Source: Erwinia persicina (GTDB taxonomy: Bacteria > Pseudomonadota > Gammaproteobacteria > Enterobacterales > Enterobacteriaceae). Taken from it: a stretch of DNA of 64,000 nucleotides. Shown in pieces: positions 30,072-40,005 of the stretch (position 1 is the first letter of the stretch; each line of letters begins with the position of its first letter). Where the stretch lies: NCBI RefSeq assembly GCF_014838825.1, contig NZ_JACYMO010000001.1, positions 1,072,830 through 1,136,829 on the forward strand, in the 5' to 3' direction. The translations under genes and the position numbers were made by a program. Below the pieces are notes generated by a model. It ran no database searches. It was not told where the DNA came from and saw only the letters and a list, made by a program, of their open reading frames with translations.

Positions 30072-31082
30072 ATGAAAAGCGTGGTGATTGAACGTCCGGG
30101 TGAGCTGTTTTTACATGAGCGCCCTTTGCCTGAGCCGGCGGCCGGGGAAGTCAGAATCAAAGTGAAATACGCCAGTATCTGCGGATCTGACGTACATATC
30201 TGGCACGGGCACAACCCCTTTGCACGCTATCCACGCGTGATCGGCCATGAGTTTTTCGGCCTGATCGATGCGGTGGGCAGCGGCGTTGACAGCAAGCGTG
30301 TCGGTGAGCGCGTCGCCGTAGACCCGGTCGTCAGCTGCGGTCACTGCTATCCCTGCTCAGTGGGTCGCCCTAACGTCTGTAGCACCCTGCAGGTGATAGG
30401 CGTCCATCTTGACGGCGGCTTCAGTGAATACACGCTGGCACCGGCCGCCAATGCCTACCCCCTGCCGGCGGCGATCCCGGACAGCCTGGCCAGCCTGGTT
30501 GAACCGTTTACCATCGCGGCCAATATCAGCGCCTTCCTCCGGCCACAGCCTGAGGATATTGCCCTGATCTACGGGGCCGGTCCGATGGGCCTGACGGCTA
30601 TTCAGGTGCTGAAAGGGGTCTATAAGGTGAAAACGGTCATCGTCGCTGACCGCCTGGAAGAGCGCCTGACCATGGCGCTGGCCAACGGGGCGGACCAGGC
30701 GCTGAACAACAGCACCACGCCGCTGGCTGAACAGCTAAACGGCATACAGCCGACCCTGATCATTGATGCGGCCTGCCACCCGGCGATTCTGTCAGAAGCT
30801 GCGGCGCTGGCCTCCCCGGCCGGACGTATCGGCCTGCTGGGCTTCTCCAGCGAGCCCTGCACCCTGACGCAGCAGAGCCTGACCAGTAAAGAGCTGTCGC
30901 TGTTTACCTCACGCCTGAACAGCCACCGCTTCCCGCAGGTGATCGACTGGATGGAACAGGGCCTGATTCAGCCAGAAAAGCTGGTGACCCATACGCTGCC
31001 GCTGGCGCAGATTGAACAGGCAATGACGCTGTTTGAGAAGGACCCGCGCAGCTGCTGCAAAGTGATTTTAAAGGTTAACTGA
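30072..31082 (+). CDS. rspB: Zinc-dependent alcohol dehydrogenase RspB
   Basis: This 336-residue medium-chain dehydrogenase matches E. coli RspB (339 aa). Catalytic zinc ligands are Cys37 and His59-Glu60 (GHEFFG); structural zinc ligands are Cys89, Cys92, Cys95 and Cys103. The Rossmann motif is YGAGPMGL (about 174-181). It probably oxidises a sugar acid or polyol to the keto acid used by its partners. It starts 9 bp after rspA with AAGGAG at the junction, so the two are co-translated from one message. Confidence 0.92.
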   Translation: MKSVVIERPGELFLHERPLPEPAAGEVRIKVKYASICGSDVHIWHGHNPFARYPRVIGHEFFGLIDAVGSGVDSKRVGERVAVDPVVSCGHCYPCSVGRPNVCSTLQVIGVHLDGGFSEYTLAPAANAYPLPAAIPDSLASLVEPFTIAANISAFLRPQPEDIALIYGAGPMGLTAIQVLKGVYKVKTVIVADRLEERLTMALANGADQALNNSTTPLAEQLNGIQPTLIIDAACHPAILSEAAALASPAGRIGLLGFSSEPCTLTQQSLTSKELSLFTSRLNSHRFPQVIDWMEQGLIQPEKLVTHTLPLAQIEQAMTLFEKDPRSCCKVILKVN

Positions 31083-31092
31083 CACCAGAACG

Positions 31093-31119
31093 CCGCAGGG
31101 GAATGACCCTGCCCTGCGG
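31093..31119 (+). repeat. Hairpin between rspB and the MFS gene
   Basis: CCGCAGGG and CCCTGCGG form a perfect 8-bp inverted repeat 10 bp after rspB. There is no T-run, so it is more likely an mRNA-stabilising structure inside the operon than a terminator. Confidence 0.5.
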
Positions 31120-31174
31120 TTAACAATAATACCTCTACCTATAATCCCCGCTATAAGGGGAAGGAGTCACTACC

Positions 31175-32458
31175 ATGTTTAAAAACCTGCGCTGGACGAT
31201 CGTCCTGCTTCTGTTCCTTGTTTACATGATCAACTACCTTGACCGGGTAGCGCTGTCCCTGACCGTGCCGATGATCGAAAAAGACCTGATGCTCAACGCA
31301 GAAGAGTTTGGCCTGATATTCGGCAGCTTCTTCTTTGGCTATGCGATCTTTAACTTTGTCGGCGGGCTGGCCACCGACAGATTCGGCCCGACAATCACCC
31401 TGGGCGTTGCCGTCGGCATGTGGTCAATTTTCTGCGGCTTTACCGCGCTGGCTACCGGCTTCTGGTCGATGTTAATCCTGCGCGTGCTGTTCGGGATGGC
31501 TGAGGGACCAATCTGCGCCTCGGCGAACAAAGCGATTAACGGCTGGTTCCCCAAAAAGCAGGCAGCCACGGCAATGGGGCTATTGAGCGCCGGGTCCCCG
31601 CTCGGCGGCGCGGTAGCCGGTCCGATTATTGGTTACCTGGCCCTCGCCTTCGGCTGGCGTCCCGCGTTCGCCATTATCTGTTCGATTGGTATTGTCTGGA
31701 TGGTCATCTGGTTCTTTATTGCCGCCGACAACCCGCTGAAAAGCAAGTTAATAAGTGAACGTGAACGCGCCCTGATTGCCCAGCTGAAAGACGAGCAGCT
31801 CAGCCCGGAAGAGGAACTGTCACAGTCACAGCACGGACTGGGCTACTACCTGCGCCAGCCGATTATTCTGGTCACCGCCTTCGCCTTCTTCTGCTACAAC
31901 TATATTCTCTTCTTCTTCCTGAGCTGGTTCCCGGCCTACCTGGTACAGGCGCACGGGCTGGATATTAAGGCGATGAGTATCACCACCATGATCCCGTGGA
32001 TTGTCGGCTTCGTAGGCCTGGCGCTGGGCGGGATCATCTCAGATAAAATCTTTAAGATGACTGGTAAGCTGCTGCTGTCGCGCAAAATTGTGCTGGTGGT
32101 CTCGTTAATGGCAGCGGCGGTTTGTGTCGCCTTTGCCGGTACGGTAAAAGAAGTCACTTCAGCAGTCGGTCTGATGTCGATCTCCATCTTCTTCCTGTAT
32201 ATCACCGGGGCGATCTACTGGGCGATTATTCAGGATGTGGTTCACAAGAGTCGCGTCGGCAGCATCAGCGGGTTTATCCATCTGATCGGCAGCCTTTCCG
32301 GGATTATCGGCCCGATTGTGACCGGCTACATCGTTCAGCATACCGGCAAGTTCGACAGTGCCTTTATCCTGGCCGGCGTCGTCGCCGCGCTGGGGGCCTT
32401 CCTGGTGCTGTTTGTGATCAAGCCGCCGAAGAAACTGGATACTCCGGTGTCCGTCTGA
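31175..32458 (+). CDS. MFS hexuronate/hexonate-type transporter (YdfJ position)
   Basis: This 427-residue, 12-segment member of the anion:cation symporter branch of the MFS (ExuT/DgoT type) has NYLDRVALSLTVPMI in TM1 and GGLATDRFGP in loop 2-3. In E. coli the rsp locus also carries an MFS gene (ydfJ). Genomic context indicates uptake of the sugar acid processed by RspA, RspB and the YdfI homologue. AAGGAG precedes ATG 31175. Substrate specificity cannot be read directly. Confidence 0.88.
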   Translation: MFKNLRWTIVLLLFLVYMINYLDRVALSLTVPMIEKDLMLNAEEFGLIFGSFFFGYAIFNFVGGLATDRFGPTITLGVAVGMWSIFCGFTALATGFWSMLILRVLFGMAEGPICASANKAINGWFPKKQAATAMGLLSAGSPLGGAVAGPIIGYLALAFGWRPAFAIICSIGIVWMVIWFFIAADNPLKSKLISERERALIAQLKDEQLSPEEELSQSQHGLGYYLRQPIILVTAFAFFCYNYILFFFLSWFPAYLVQAHGLDIKAMSITTMIPWIVGFVGLALGGIISDKIFKMTGKLLLSRKIVLVVSLMAAAVCVAFAGTVKEVTSAVGLMSISIFFLYITGAIYWAIIQDVVHKSRVGSISGFIHLIGSLSGIIGPIVTGYIVQHTGKFDSAFILAGVVAALGAFLVLFVIKPPKKLDTPVSV

Positions 32459-32506
32459 TCATCGCGGGTGGGGTCTGCCCTGCCCGCTTATTCCCGAGGA
32501 TGGGTT

Positions 32507-33970
32507 ATGTTATCTACCGATGCACTGCCACCCGACGTGCAGCGCCCGCTGTACAACCGCCAGGCACTGCGCACCCGCATGGTTCATATTGGTTTTGGTG
32601 CCTTCCACCGCGCCCACCAGGCCGTCTGCTGCGACCGACTCGCCGCAGAACAGGGCAGCGACTGGGGCTACTGCGAAATCAACCTGAACAGCGGGGAGCT
32701 TATTACCGCCCTGCGTCAGCAGCAGCTGTGCTACACCGTGGCCGAAATGGCCGATGACCAGCTTAATCTGCGCGTTATCGGGGTCGTCACCGACGCGCTG
32801 CACGGCCAGAGCGACGGTATTGAAGCAGTGCTGGAGGCGCTGTGTCAGCCGGATGTGGCGATTGTTTCCATGACGGTGACGGAGAAAGGCTACTGTCATC
32901 ATCCGGCCAGCGGTGAATTAAATCCCGACCACCCCGCCATCCGCCACGATCTGGCCCATCCGGCAGCGCCGCAGTCCCTGCCTGGCATTATTCTGGCCGC
33001 CATTCTTCGCCGCAGAGAACGGGGACTGCCACCGTTCAGCGTGATGTCCTGCGATAATATGCCGGAAAACGGCCATGTCACCCGCAACGTGGTCACCGGG
33101 CTGGCTCGCCAGCAGTCCCCTGAGCTGGCGGAATGGATCGGTCAGCACGTGACCTTCCCGTCAACCATGGTTGACCGCATTGTCCCGGCGATGACCAGTG
33201 AGACCCATCGGGCACTGACTGAAAAGCTGGGCTGTGACGATCCCGTTGCCGTCGCCTGCGAACCCTTCTTCCAGTGGGTGATTGAAGATAATTTTGTCAG
33301 CGGCCGCCCGGCCTGGGAAAAAGCGGGGGCGGAGCTGGTGGACGACGTGCTGCCATTTGAAGAGATGAAGCTGCGCATGCTGAACGGCAGCCACTCGTTC
33401 CTCGCCTATCTGGGTAGCCTGGCTGGCTATCAGCACATCAGCGACTGTATGGCCGATGCGCACTTTAAAAACGCGGCGCGTCAGCTGATGCTCGATCAGC
33501 AGGCCCCCACTCTGCGCGCCACCGGCGTTGATCTGACGGCCTATGCGGATTCGCTGATCGCCCGCTACAACAACCGTGCCATTAAGCACCGCACCGCGCA
33601 GATTGCCAACGACGGCAGCCAGAAGCTGCCGCAGCGCTGGCTGGACAGTATTCGCTGGCATCTGGCCCACGGCAGCCGCTTCGATCTGCTGGCGCTGGGG
33701 GTGGCAGGCTGGATCCGCTACGTCAGCGGCCGCGACGAGCAGGGCCAGCCGGTTACCATCAACGATCCCCTCCGTGACGAGCTGGCGAAGCGCGTAGCGG
33801 AGACAGAAGAAGGAGAACCGCGCGTGGCGGCACTGCTCGGGTTAAAGAATATCTTCGGCGACGACCTGCCCGGCAACGCCACCTTTGTGCGCCAGGTGAA
33901 CCATTATTACCAGCTGTTGTTAACCCGGGGTGCAAAACAAACCGTGCATCAACTGGTTGCCCGCGTTTAA
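32507..33970 (+). CDS. ydfI: Mannitol dehydrogenase family D-mannonate/hexonate oxidoreductase (YdfI/UxuB-like)
   Basis: This 487-residue long-chain NAD-dependent dehydrogenase (E. coli YdfI 486 aa) has an N-terminal nucleotide-binding motif [11 protein letters not shown] and the family catalytic segment [16 protein letters not shown] near residue 285. Such enzymes interconvert fructuronate and mannonate (UxuB) or tagaturonate and altronate. Pairing with RspA would feed 2-keto-3-deoxygluconate production. ATG 32507, 7 bp after GAGGA, is chosen over the open frame from 32468. It is the fourth gene of the cluster. Confidence 0.87.
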   Translation: MLSTDALPPDVQRPLYNRQALRTRMVHIGFGAFHRAHQAVCCDRLAAEQGSDWGYCEINLNSGELITALRQQQLCYTVAEMADDQLNLRVIGVVTDALHGQSDGIEAVLEALCQPDVAIVSMTVTEKGYCHHPASGELNPDHPAIRHDLAHPAAPQSLPGIILAAILRRRERGLPPFSVMSCDNMPENGHVTRNVVTGLARQQSPELAEWIGQHVTFPSTMVDRIVPAMTSETHRALTEKLGCDDPVAVACEPFFQWVIEDNFVSGRPAWEKAGAELVDDVLPFEEMKLRMLNGSHSFLAYLGSLAGYQHISDCMADAHFKNAARQLMLDQQAPTLRATGVDLTAYADSLIARYNNRAIKHRTAQIANDGSQKLPQRWLDSIRWHLAHGSRFDLLALGVAGWIRYVSGRDEQGQPVTINDPLRDELAKRVAETEEGEPRVAALLGLKNIFGDDLPGNATFVRQVNHYYQLLLTRGAKQTVHQLVARV

Positions 33971-34062
33971 CTCTGGCGCTGATGCGCCAGCCTGATTAGA
34001 CTGAAGGCTTTCACGCCACGTGCGGGCGGGCTGTCGCCCCGCCGCTAAAGGGAAGTTGCCGA

Positions 34063-34749
34063 ATGTCGACTGTCTATACCATTACCGCCAGTGAGCCGGT
34101 CAACCAGCAGATCTACCGTTTTCTGCGCCAGGATATCGTTACCTGTGTCATCCCCCCTGGCGCATTTCTGTCCGAGAAAGAAGTTTCCACGCGCTTTGAT
34201 GTTTCCCGCCAGCCGGTACGTGAAGCCTTTATCAAGCTGGCTGAGGCTGGCCTGGTGCAGATCCTGCCTCAGCGTGGCACCTTTGTGCGTAAAATTTCCG
34301 CCCGACGGGTGGCTGACGGTCGGTTTATACGTGAAGCCGTGGAGGCTGCCGTGGTGCGCCGGGCAGCGACAGAGGCCACGCCTGAAGGGCTGGCGGCTCT
34401 GGAACATAATCTGCAGTTACAGAGGCTGGCCGCCGATCGTCACGACAGCCAGGCGTTCCTGCTGCTGGACGATGAATTTCACCGGCTGATTGCGCAGAGT
34501 ATTGACTGTGAGCTGGCGTGGCAGACCGTGGAGAATATCAAGGCGACGATGGACCGCGTGCGCTTTCTGACGCTGAGTAAGGTGTCTCCCCCGGAGAGCC
34601 TGATTGAGCAGCACCAGCAGATTTATCAGGCGCTGTGCGCAAAAGATGCCGATGCCGCCGGACAGGCGCTGCGTCGTCATCTGCAGGAGATGATTTTCTC
34701 CATTACCCCGATTGCCGAGCAGAACAGCGAATGGTTTGAAACGCTTTAA
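34063..34749 (+). CDS. rspR: GntR-family regulator RspR (YdfH)
   Basis: This 228-residue FadR/FCD-type regulator is the same length as E. coli RspR/YdfH. It has an N-terminal winged helix (VSRQPVREAFIKLAEAGLV, about 47-65) and a C-terminal all-helical FCD ligand/metal domain with conserved histidines (DDEFHRLI, EQHQQIY). E. coli RspR represses rspAB. Here the gene is last in the cluster, in the same direction, 92 bp after ydfI, rather than divergent as in E. coli. Feedback control is therefore built into the operon if it is transcribed as one unit. Confidence 0.88.
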   Translation: MSTVYTITASEPVNQQIYRFLRQDIVTCVIPPGAFLSEKEVSTRFDVSRQPVREAFIKLAEAGLVQILPQRGTFVRKISARRVADGRFIREAVEAAVVRRAATEATPEGLAALEHNLQLQRLAADRHDSQAFLLLDDEFHRLIAQSIDCELAWQTVENIKATMDRVRFLTLSKVSPPESLIEQHQQIYQALCAKDADAAGQALRRHLQEMIFSITPIAEQNSEWFETL

Positions 34750-34761
34750 ACGATAGCGGAT

Positions 34762-34788
34762 CGACCGGAAAAAGGTCGCCCCCGACAG
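34762..34788. repeat. REP-like palindrome after rspR
   Basis: CGACC/GGTCG surrounds GGAAAAA and is followed by CCCCCGACAG. The same GACCG-AAAAAGG-GCCCC word arrangement recurs near 49343 and 60636. Confidence 0.55.
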
Positions 34789-34811
34789 AGCCAGGGTCCC
34801 CTGTCATGCAG

Positions 34812-34843
34812 GGGCTGACCTTCCTTATTGGTCAGCCCTTTTT
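34812..34843 (+). terminator. Intrinsic terminator of the rsp cluster
   Basis: GGGCTGACC (34812-34820) pairs with GGTCAGCCC (34830-34838), followed by five T residues. It sits between the convergent rspR and fbaB stops. Confidence 0.85.
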
Positions 34844-34847
34844 ACCG

Positions 34848-35900
34848 TCAGGCGATGGTGACGTTTTTCGCCAGATAGACATCCTGCACCGAATTGATCA
34901 GCGCCACCCCGTCCTTCATCGATTTCTTAAACGCCTTGCGCCCCAGGATCAAACCCATGCCGCCGGCCCGTTTATTGATCACCGCCGTCCGCACTGATTC
35001 TGCCGTATCGGTTTCGCCCGCTGCTGCTCCGCCGGAGTTAATTAAACCCGCACGGCCCATATAACAGTTCGCCAGCTGGTAACGCACCAGGTCGATCGGA
35101 TTTTCACTGGTCAGCGTGCTGTAAACCCGGGCATCGGTATGGCCAAATTTCAGCGCCTGATAGCCGCCATTATTTTCAGCCATCTTCTGCTTAACGATAT
35201 CTGCGCCAATGGTCGCGGCGAGGTGGTTGGCCTGCCCGGTCAAATCCGCACTGGCATGATAGTCCACGCCCTCTTTTTTAAAGGCATCGTTACGCAGATA
35301 GGCCCACAGCACCGTGACCATCCCCAGTTCATGCGCCCGTTCAAACGCTGCCGAGATCTCTTCAATCTGCCGGCGCGACTGCTCAGAGCCAAAATAGATG
35401 GTGGCCCCGACGGCAACCGCCCCCAGATTAAAGGCCTGCTCCACGCTGGCATACAGGGTCTGGTCATACTGGGTCGGATAGCTGAGAGTTTCGTTATGGT
35501 TGAGTTTGACCATAAAAGGAATGCGATGCGCGTAGCGGCGGGATACCGATGCCAGCACACCATAGGTCGACGCGACACAGTTACAGCCTGCCTCAATGGC
35601 CAGCTCGACGATGTTTTTCGGATCAAAGTAGAGCGGATTAGCCGCAAAAGAGGCTCCGGCGGAATGCTCCACGCCCTGATCGACCGGAAGGATAGAGAGG
35701 TAACCTGTCCCGGCTAAACGTCCGGTGTTGTACAGGGTTTGCATATTGCGCAGTACGGCCGGGGGACGATTGTTATCGACCATCACCCGATCGACATAAT
35801 CCGCTCCCGGCAGGTAGAGGTTGTCCGCTGGAATAGTCATGCAGCGATGTTGCAAAAGAGAATCCGCTTCTTTGCCCAATAACTGAACGATGTCCGTCAT
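34848..35900 (-). CDS. fbaB: Class I fructose-bisphosphate aldolase FbaB (DhnA family)
   Basis: This 350-residue archaeal/DhnA-type class I aldolase has the same length as E. coli FbaB. It cleaves fructose 1,6-bisphosphate through a Schiff-base lysine, here Lys237 in GADIVKQ. The conserved N-terminal segments [15 protein letters not shown] and [11 protein letters not shown] are present. In E. coli it is induced during gluconeogenic growth. ATG 35900 is preceded by AGGAG; the 13-residue extension to 35939 is rejected. It stands alone and converges on the rsp cluster. Confidence 0.96.
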   Translation of the reverse strand: MTDIVQLLGKEADSLLQHRCMTIPADNLYLPGADYVDRVMVDNNRPPAVLRNMQTLYNTGRLAGTGYLSILPVDQGVEHSAGASFAANPLYFDPKNIVELAIEAGCNCVASTYGVLASVSRRYAHRIPFMVKLNHNETLSYPTQYDQTLYASVEQAFNLGAVAVGATIYFGSEQSRRQIEEISAAFERAHELGMVTVLWAYLRNDAFKKEGVDYHASADLTGQANHLAATIGADIVKQKMAENNGGYQALKFGHTDARVYSTLTSENPIDLVRYQLANCYMGRAGLINSGGAAAGETDTAESVRTAVINKRAGGMGLILGRKAFKKSMKDGVALINSVQDVYLAKNVTIA

Positions 35901-36053
35901 GATAACTCCTGTTAAGTGGTGTCGGGGCCATGCTGCCACGGCCCGCGGGTCAGTTTTTCTGACCTCAACAGGGTGAACCCAAAACCGGCACTAAGGCAAA
36001 TTGCTGACTCCATTTTTCAGAACGATCCGCACAAAAAAGCGCGGGTGTCTGGC

Positions 36054-36854
36054 TTACCACCACTGATGAAAATGATGTACCGGCCCCTGCCCGTGCCCCA
36101 CTTCCAGCGAGTCTGCCTGCTCCAGTGCGCCCTGCAGCCAGTGCCGGGCCGCCTGAACGGTCGTGGGCCAGTCATCGTGGCGCGGGCGCAGCGCGGCCAG
36201 CGCCGCCGAGAGGGAACAGCCAGTGCCATGCGTGTTACGGGTGTTCACCCGTGGCGCAGTAAAGCGCTGTTCTCCCTCACGGGTGAACAGCCAGTCCGGG
36301 CTTTCCGACTCGCTGAGATGACCGCCTTTCATCAGCACGGCCTGGCAGCCGAGGGCCAGCAGCGCCCGTCCCTGCTCGCGCATCTCCCCCTCGTTGCGCG
36401 CCTGCGCACATCCCAGCAGTGCGGCAGCCTCCGGCAGGTTAGGCGTAATCAGCGAAACCTGCGGCAGCAGCCGATCCCGTAGCGTACTCACCGCCTCGGG
36501 CGACAGCAGCGGATCGCCGCTTTTGGCCAGCATCACCGTATCCAGCACCACCCAGGGAACGCGGGTCTGTTTCAACCGCCCGGACACCACCTCTACGATG
36601 GCGCTTTCTGACAGCATGCCAATTTTAATCGTGTCGATGCGCACGTCCGACAAAACGGAATCCAGCTGCGCGGCAACAAACGCCGGCTCAACGCGGCAGA
36701 TCGACTGCACGCCGGTGGTGTTCTGCGCCACCAGCGCGGTGATCACGCTGGTGCCATACGCACCCAGCGCGGAGAATGCTTTCAGGTCAGCCTGGATCCC
36801 TGCCCCACCGCTGGGGTCAGTACCGGCAATTGTCAGCGCGTTAATCCTTTTCAT
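36054..36854 (-). CDS. thiD: Hydroxymethylpyrimidine/phosphomethylpyrimidine kinase ThiD
   Basis: This 266-residue ribokinase-like enzyme phosphorylates HMP and then HMP-P to HMP-PP, the pyrimidine half of thiamin. GTDPSGGAGIQADLK (about 11-25) and the anion-hole region NTHGTGCSLSAALAAL near 205-220 are diagnostic, and the length equals E. coli ThiD. Its ATG overlaps the thiM stop by one base (TGATG); GTG 36857 is a possible alternative. It is co-transcribed with thiM behind the TPP riboswitch. Confidence 0.96.
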   Translation of the reverse strand: MKRINALTIAGTDPSGGAGIQADLKAFSALGAYGTSVITALVAQNTTGVQSICRVEPAFVAAQLDSVLSDVRIDTIKIGMLSESAIVEVVSGRLKQTRVPWVVLDTVMLAKSGDPLLSPEAVSTLRDRLLPQVSLITPNLPEAAALLGCAQARNEGEMREQGRALLALGCQAVLMKGGHLSESESPDWLFTREGEQRFTAPRVNTRNTHGTGCSLSAALAALRPRHDDWPTTVQAARHWLQGALEQADSLEVGHGQGPVHHFHQWW

Positions 36855-37642
36855 CACTGCACCTCCGGGTTCAGCCGGTACAGGGCATCAAGAAAGGCCG
36901 GAATGAAACTGCCTGGCCCGTCCACCGCTGCGGCCGCACGCTCACCGGCCAGCGACACCACGCGGCAGGCGCTGGCCACATGTGTGAGGCGGTCGCCCGG
37001 CAGTGCGGCAAAGCCGGCCACGACCGCCGACAGCGCACAGCCGGTCCCTACCACCCGCGTCATCAGCGGGTCGCCGCCGCCCACGCTCAGGGTACGGAGG
37101 CCATCGGTAATAAAATCGGTTTCACCGGTGACGGCCACAATCGCGCCTGTCTCCTGCGCCAGCGAAACAGCCGCCTGCAGCGCCGCCGTGGAGGCATGCC
37201 GGCTGTCGACGCCCCGGCCGCTGACGCTCTGCCTGGCCAGCGCCATGATTTCGGAAGCGTTACCCCGGACAGCGGCCGGTTTCAGTCCCAGCGTCTGCTG
37301 GCAGAAGGCCGTGCGGAAGTCCAGTGCGCCAACGGCCACCGGATCTAACGTCCAGGGCCGCCCGGCCTGCCTGGCGGCATTAACGGCCGCCAGCATCGCT
37401 TCGCTGCGGCTGCGGGTCAGCGTACCGACATTCACCAGCAGGGCATCGGCAACAGGGCTGAACTGTGCCGCCTCCTGCGGATCGATCACCATTGCCGGGG
37501 AAGCCCCCAGCGCCAGCAGCACATTAGCCGTAAAGGCCTGTACCACATCATTGGTCATACAGTGGGTCAGAGGGGAATGCTGACGATACAGCCGCAGGGA
37601 ATGCGCCATATCGGTGTGGCTGAGGTCTTGAGGTTGGATCAT
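36854..37642 (-). CDS. thiM: Hydroxyethylthiazole kinase ThiM
   Basis: This 262-residue thiazole salvage kinase has the same length as E. coli Thi[33 protein letters not shown] and [13 protein letters not shown] carry the substrate and ATP/anion-binding elements; the C-terminal Cys in GTGCAL is the conserved one. Together with ThiD it salvages both halves of thiamin. ATG 37642 follows GGGAG by 6 bp and lies 46 bp after the end of the riboswitch aptamer. Confidence 0.96.
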   Translation of the reverse strand: MIQPQDLSHTDMAHSLRLYRQHSPLTHCMTNDVVQAFTANVLLALGASPAMVIDPQEAAQFSPVADALLVNVGTLTRSRSEAMLAAVNAARQAGRPWTLDPVAVGALDFRTAFCQQTLGLKPAAVRGNASEIMALARQSVSGRGVDSRHASTAALQAAVSLAQETGAIVAVTGETDFITDGLRTLSVGGGDPLMTRVVGTGCALSAVVAGFAALPGDRLTHVASACRVVSLAGERAAAAVDGPGSFIPAFLDALYRLNPEVQ

Positions 37643-37688
37643 TCTTCGCTCCCAACCGGCGATCAAGAAGGCGATGCCGGTCGGGCAT

Positions 37689-37770
37689 CTGACTTCCCTA
37701 CGCTGGCATTATCCAGATCAGGTTATACGGGTATTTCTCAGCCTTCACAAAGAAGGGCACCCCGAGTCAG
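37689..37770 (-). promoter_or_regulatory. TPP riboswitch (THI element) controlling thiMD
   Basis: On the minus strand CTGACTCGGGGTGCCC, GGCTGAGAAATACCC and ACCTGATCTGGATAATGCC follow in canonical order, closed by AGTCAG pairing with CTGACT. This is the thiM-type aptamer, which in E. coli reduces translation initiation when TPP binds. It ends 46 bp before the thiM start. Confidence 0.97.
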
Positions 37771-37865
37771 TGATGATTTTTTACAGTCGGTGCCAGCATA
37801 AGGAAGTGGCAGAGCATTGGCAAGCCCCGGGCCGTGCTGCCCTGCCGTCGGTCATCAGGGTATCT

Positions 37866-38798
37866 TCAGCGCGATCTGCCCCCCGGCGGGGAATGACGCC
37901 GCACATAGTCACGCGGCGAACAGCCCATCGTGCGTTTAAAGGCGGTACTGAAGGCGCTTTCGGACTCATAGCCCAGCGAGGGAGCAAGCGCAGAAATGGG
38001 CAGGTCGGTGTTCAGCAGTTTGTCCCCGGCCAGCAGCATGCGCCAGCGGGTCAGATAATCCATCGTTGATGACCCGACCTTTGTTTTAAACTTCAGCGCA
38101 AAGGCCGAGCGGGACATACCGGCACGCTGTGCCAGCGTTTGTAGCGTCCAGCGATAAGCCGGATCGGCGTGCATGGCCTGCAGCGCCGCACCCACCTGGT
38201 GATCGGCCAGGGCATACAGCCAGCCCACCGCGTGCCCTTTACCGCCCGACTCCATATGCTGCCGCAGCGCCTGTATCAGTATCATATGCGCCAGATGTTC
38301 AGCGATCAGGGCATGTCCCGGACGCTGTTCATCCAGCTCGGCCATCATCTGCGCAACCAGCCAGCGCAGGGTCGCCTGGTCATTTTCCGCACGCAGATGG
38401 ATCACCGCAGGCAGCATGGTCAGCAGAATCGTGGCGTGGGGGCCGTCCAGAAAGAAGCGGCTGCCGGTCATCAGGCAGTCTCCCCCGCCGTTGTGACGGA
38501 TCACCCCGCCGGCGCGCGGGGCGGCAAACACCACCGCCCAGTCTGTCGCCGGGTGTGACAGGTCGCTGGCCATAACAAAGGGACGTCCGGTAGGAAGCAG
38601 GAAGCAGTCCCCCGCCGACAATCGTACCGGGTCGGGTCCCCCTTTGACAGACAGCCAGCAGCCGCCCGACACCATTGAATAACACTTGATGCCCGCGTTA
38701 GGTGGAAAACGCACCGCCCAGTCCCCGCCCACGTCGAGGACGCCGGAAACATACCGTTGTGGCTTGAGCAACGCGAGAATATCAGAAAGAGGATCCAT
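37866..38798 (-). CDS. AraC-family transcriptional regulator with cupin sensor
   Basis: This 310-residue protein has an N-terminal cupin (AraC_binding type) half with GDCFLLPTGRPFVM near residue 63. The C-terminal tandem helix-turn-helix comprises WTLQTLAQRAGMSRSAFALKFK and, near the end, ISALAPSLGYESESAFSTAFKR. Regulators of this subfamily often act on a neighbouring oxidoreductase. It is divergent from pdxI with 116 bp between starts, so control of pdxI is likely but inferred. The ligand is unknown. Confidence 0.88.
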   Translation of the reverse strand: MDPLSDILALLKPQRYVSGVLDVGGDWAVRFPPNAGIKCYSMVSGGCWLSVKGGPDPVRLSAGDCFLLPTGRPFVMASDLSHPATDWAVVFAAPRAGGVIRHNGGGDCLMTGSRFFLDGPHATILLTMLPAVIHLRAENDQATLRWLVAQMMAELDEQRPGHALIAEHLAHMILIQALRQHMESGGKGHAVGWLYALADHQVGAALQAMHADPAYRWTLQTLAQRAGMSRSAFALKFKTKVGSSTMDYLTRWRMLLAGDKLLNTDLPISALAPSLGYESESAFSTAFKRTMGCSPRDYVRRHSPPGGRSR

Positions 38799-38914
38799 GA
38801 TTAATTTTGGACGATTAAAAAGATAATACGGACTTTATAGCATGGATAGGACGTGATGCGCGGGCTTAAGATTAAACCTCGCTGTTCCATGTTATCCCAC
38901 CTCTCCTTCAGGAA

Positions 38915-39799
38915 ATGACTATGCACAACATCCGTACATCCGGCCTCTTCTCTCTGGGTTCGCGTCAGGTAAAACGACTCGGCTATGGCGCAATGCAGCT
39001 GGCAGGCCCCGGCGTTTTTGGCCCGCCCAACGATCCTGACCGCGCGCTGGCAGTTCTCAGGGCAGCAGTGGCGGCCGGCGTCAATCATATTGATACCAGT
39101 GATTTTTACGGCCCACATATCACCAACAAACTGATCCGCGAGGCACTCGCGCCCTATCCTGATGACCTCACGCTGGTGACCAAAATTGGGGCGCTGAGAG
39201 ATAAAAAAGGCGGATGGATCCCGGCCATGTCCCCCGGGGAGCTGGTCAATGCCGTCCATGACAACCTGCGAAACCTGGGGCTGGCGCAGCTGGATGTGGT
39301 CAATCTCAGGATCATGTTTAATACCGCCCGCCCGCAGGAAGGTTCCATTGAAGAACCGCTGACGGCGCTGGCCGCCCTGCAGCAACAGGGGCTGATCAAG
39401 CATATTGGTCTGAGCAACGTCACCCCGGCGCAAATTGCCGAAGGCCGCGCAATCTGCGAGATCGTCTGCGTTCAGAATCATTACAACCTGGCACACCGCA
39501 CCGATGATGCGCTGATTGATGCGCTGGCCCGGGAAGGGATTGCTTATGTGCCTTTCTTCCCGCTTAACGGTTTTAATCCGCTTCAGTCTGCTACGCTGAC
39601 CCGCGTTGCCGAACAGCTCAGCGCCACACCCCTGCAGGTCGCCCTGGCCTGGCTTCTTCACCGTTCACCTAACATCCTGCTGATCCCGGGAACATCATCC
39701 GTTGCCCACCTGCAGGAAAACCTGGCAGCGGCGTCACTCCACCTGCCGGATGACGCCCTGAATGCACTGAACGGCATTACCGGAAGCAATACGTTATAA
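38915..39799 (+). CDS. pdxI: Pyridoxine 4-dehydrogenase-type aldo/keto reductase (PdxI/YdbC)
   Basis: This 294-residue protein is highly similar to E. coli YdbC/PdxI (RLGYGAMQLAGPGVFGPP, NHIDTSDFYGPH, NILLIPGTSSVAHL). PdxI reduces pyridoxal to pyridoxine using NADPH in B6 salvage. The tetrad has Asp60, Tyr65 and Lys90, but the usual His is Asn in DVVNLR, as in E. coli PdxI. AGGAAA precedes ATG 38915; an internal ATG three codons in is possible. A weak GCCTC/GAGGC hairpin at 39801-39823 follows the stop. Confidence 0.9.
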   Translation: MTMHNIRTSGLFSLGSRQVKRLGYGAMQLAGPGVFGPPNDPDRALAVLRAAVAAGVNHIDTSDFYGPHITNKLIREALAPYPDDLTLVTKIGALRDKKGGWIPAMSPGELVNAVHDNLRNLGLAQLDVVNLRIMFNTARPQEGSIEEPLTALAALQQQGLIKHIGLSNVTPAQIAEGRAICEIVCVQNHYNLAHRTDDALIDALAREGIAYVPFFPLNGFNPLQSATLTRVAEQLSATPLQVALAWLLHRSPNILLIPGTSSVAHLQENLAAASLHLPDDALNALNGITGSNTL

Positions 39800-40005
39800 A
39801 GCCTCACCCTCTTTCGGCGAGGCCTGATCAGGAACAGGACAGACAATGAGGGCAGGCAAAGGATGCAGGACTCACGCTCAGTAGCGAGTGAACAGCGGAC
39901 GTAGCGCTGTCATTCGTTATTTCCCCTCAACACGCAGAAGACGGGAGAGACGCGCTGTTTCAGGACATGGAAATAATAAGTATTACCGCTGCATAAAAAG
40001 CGCCA

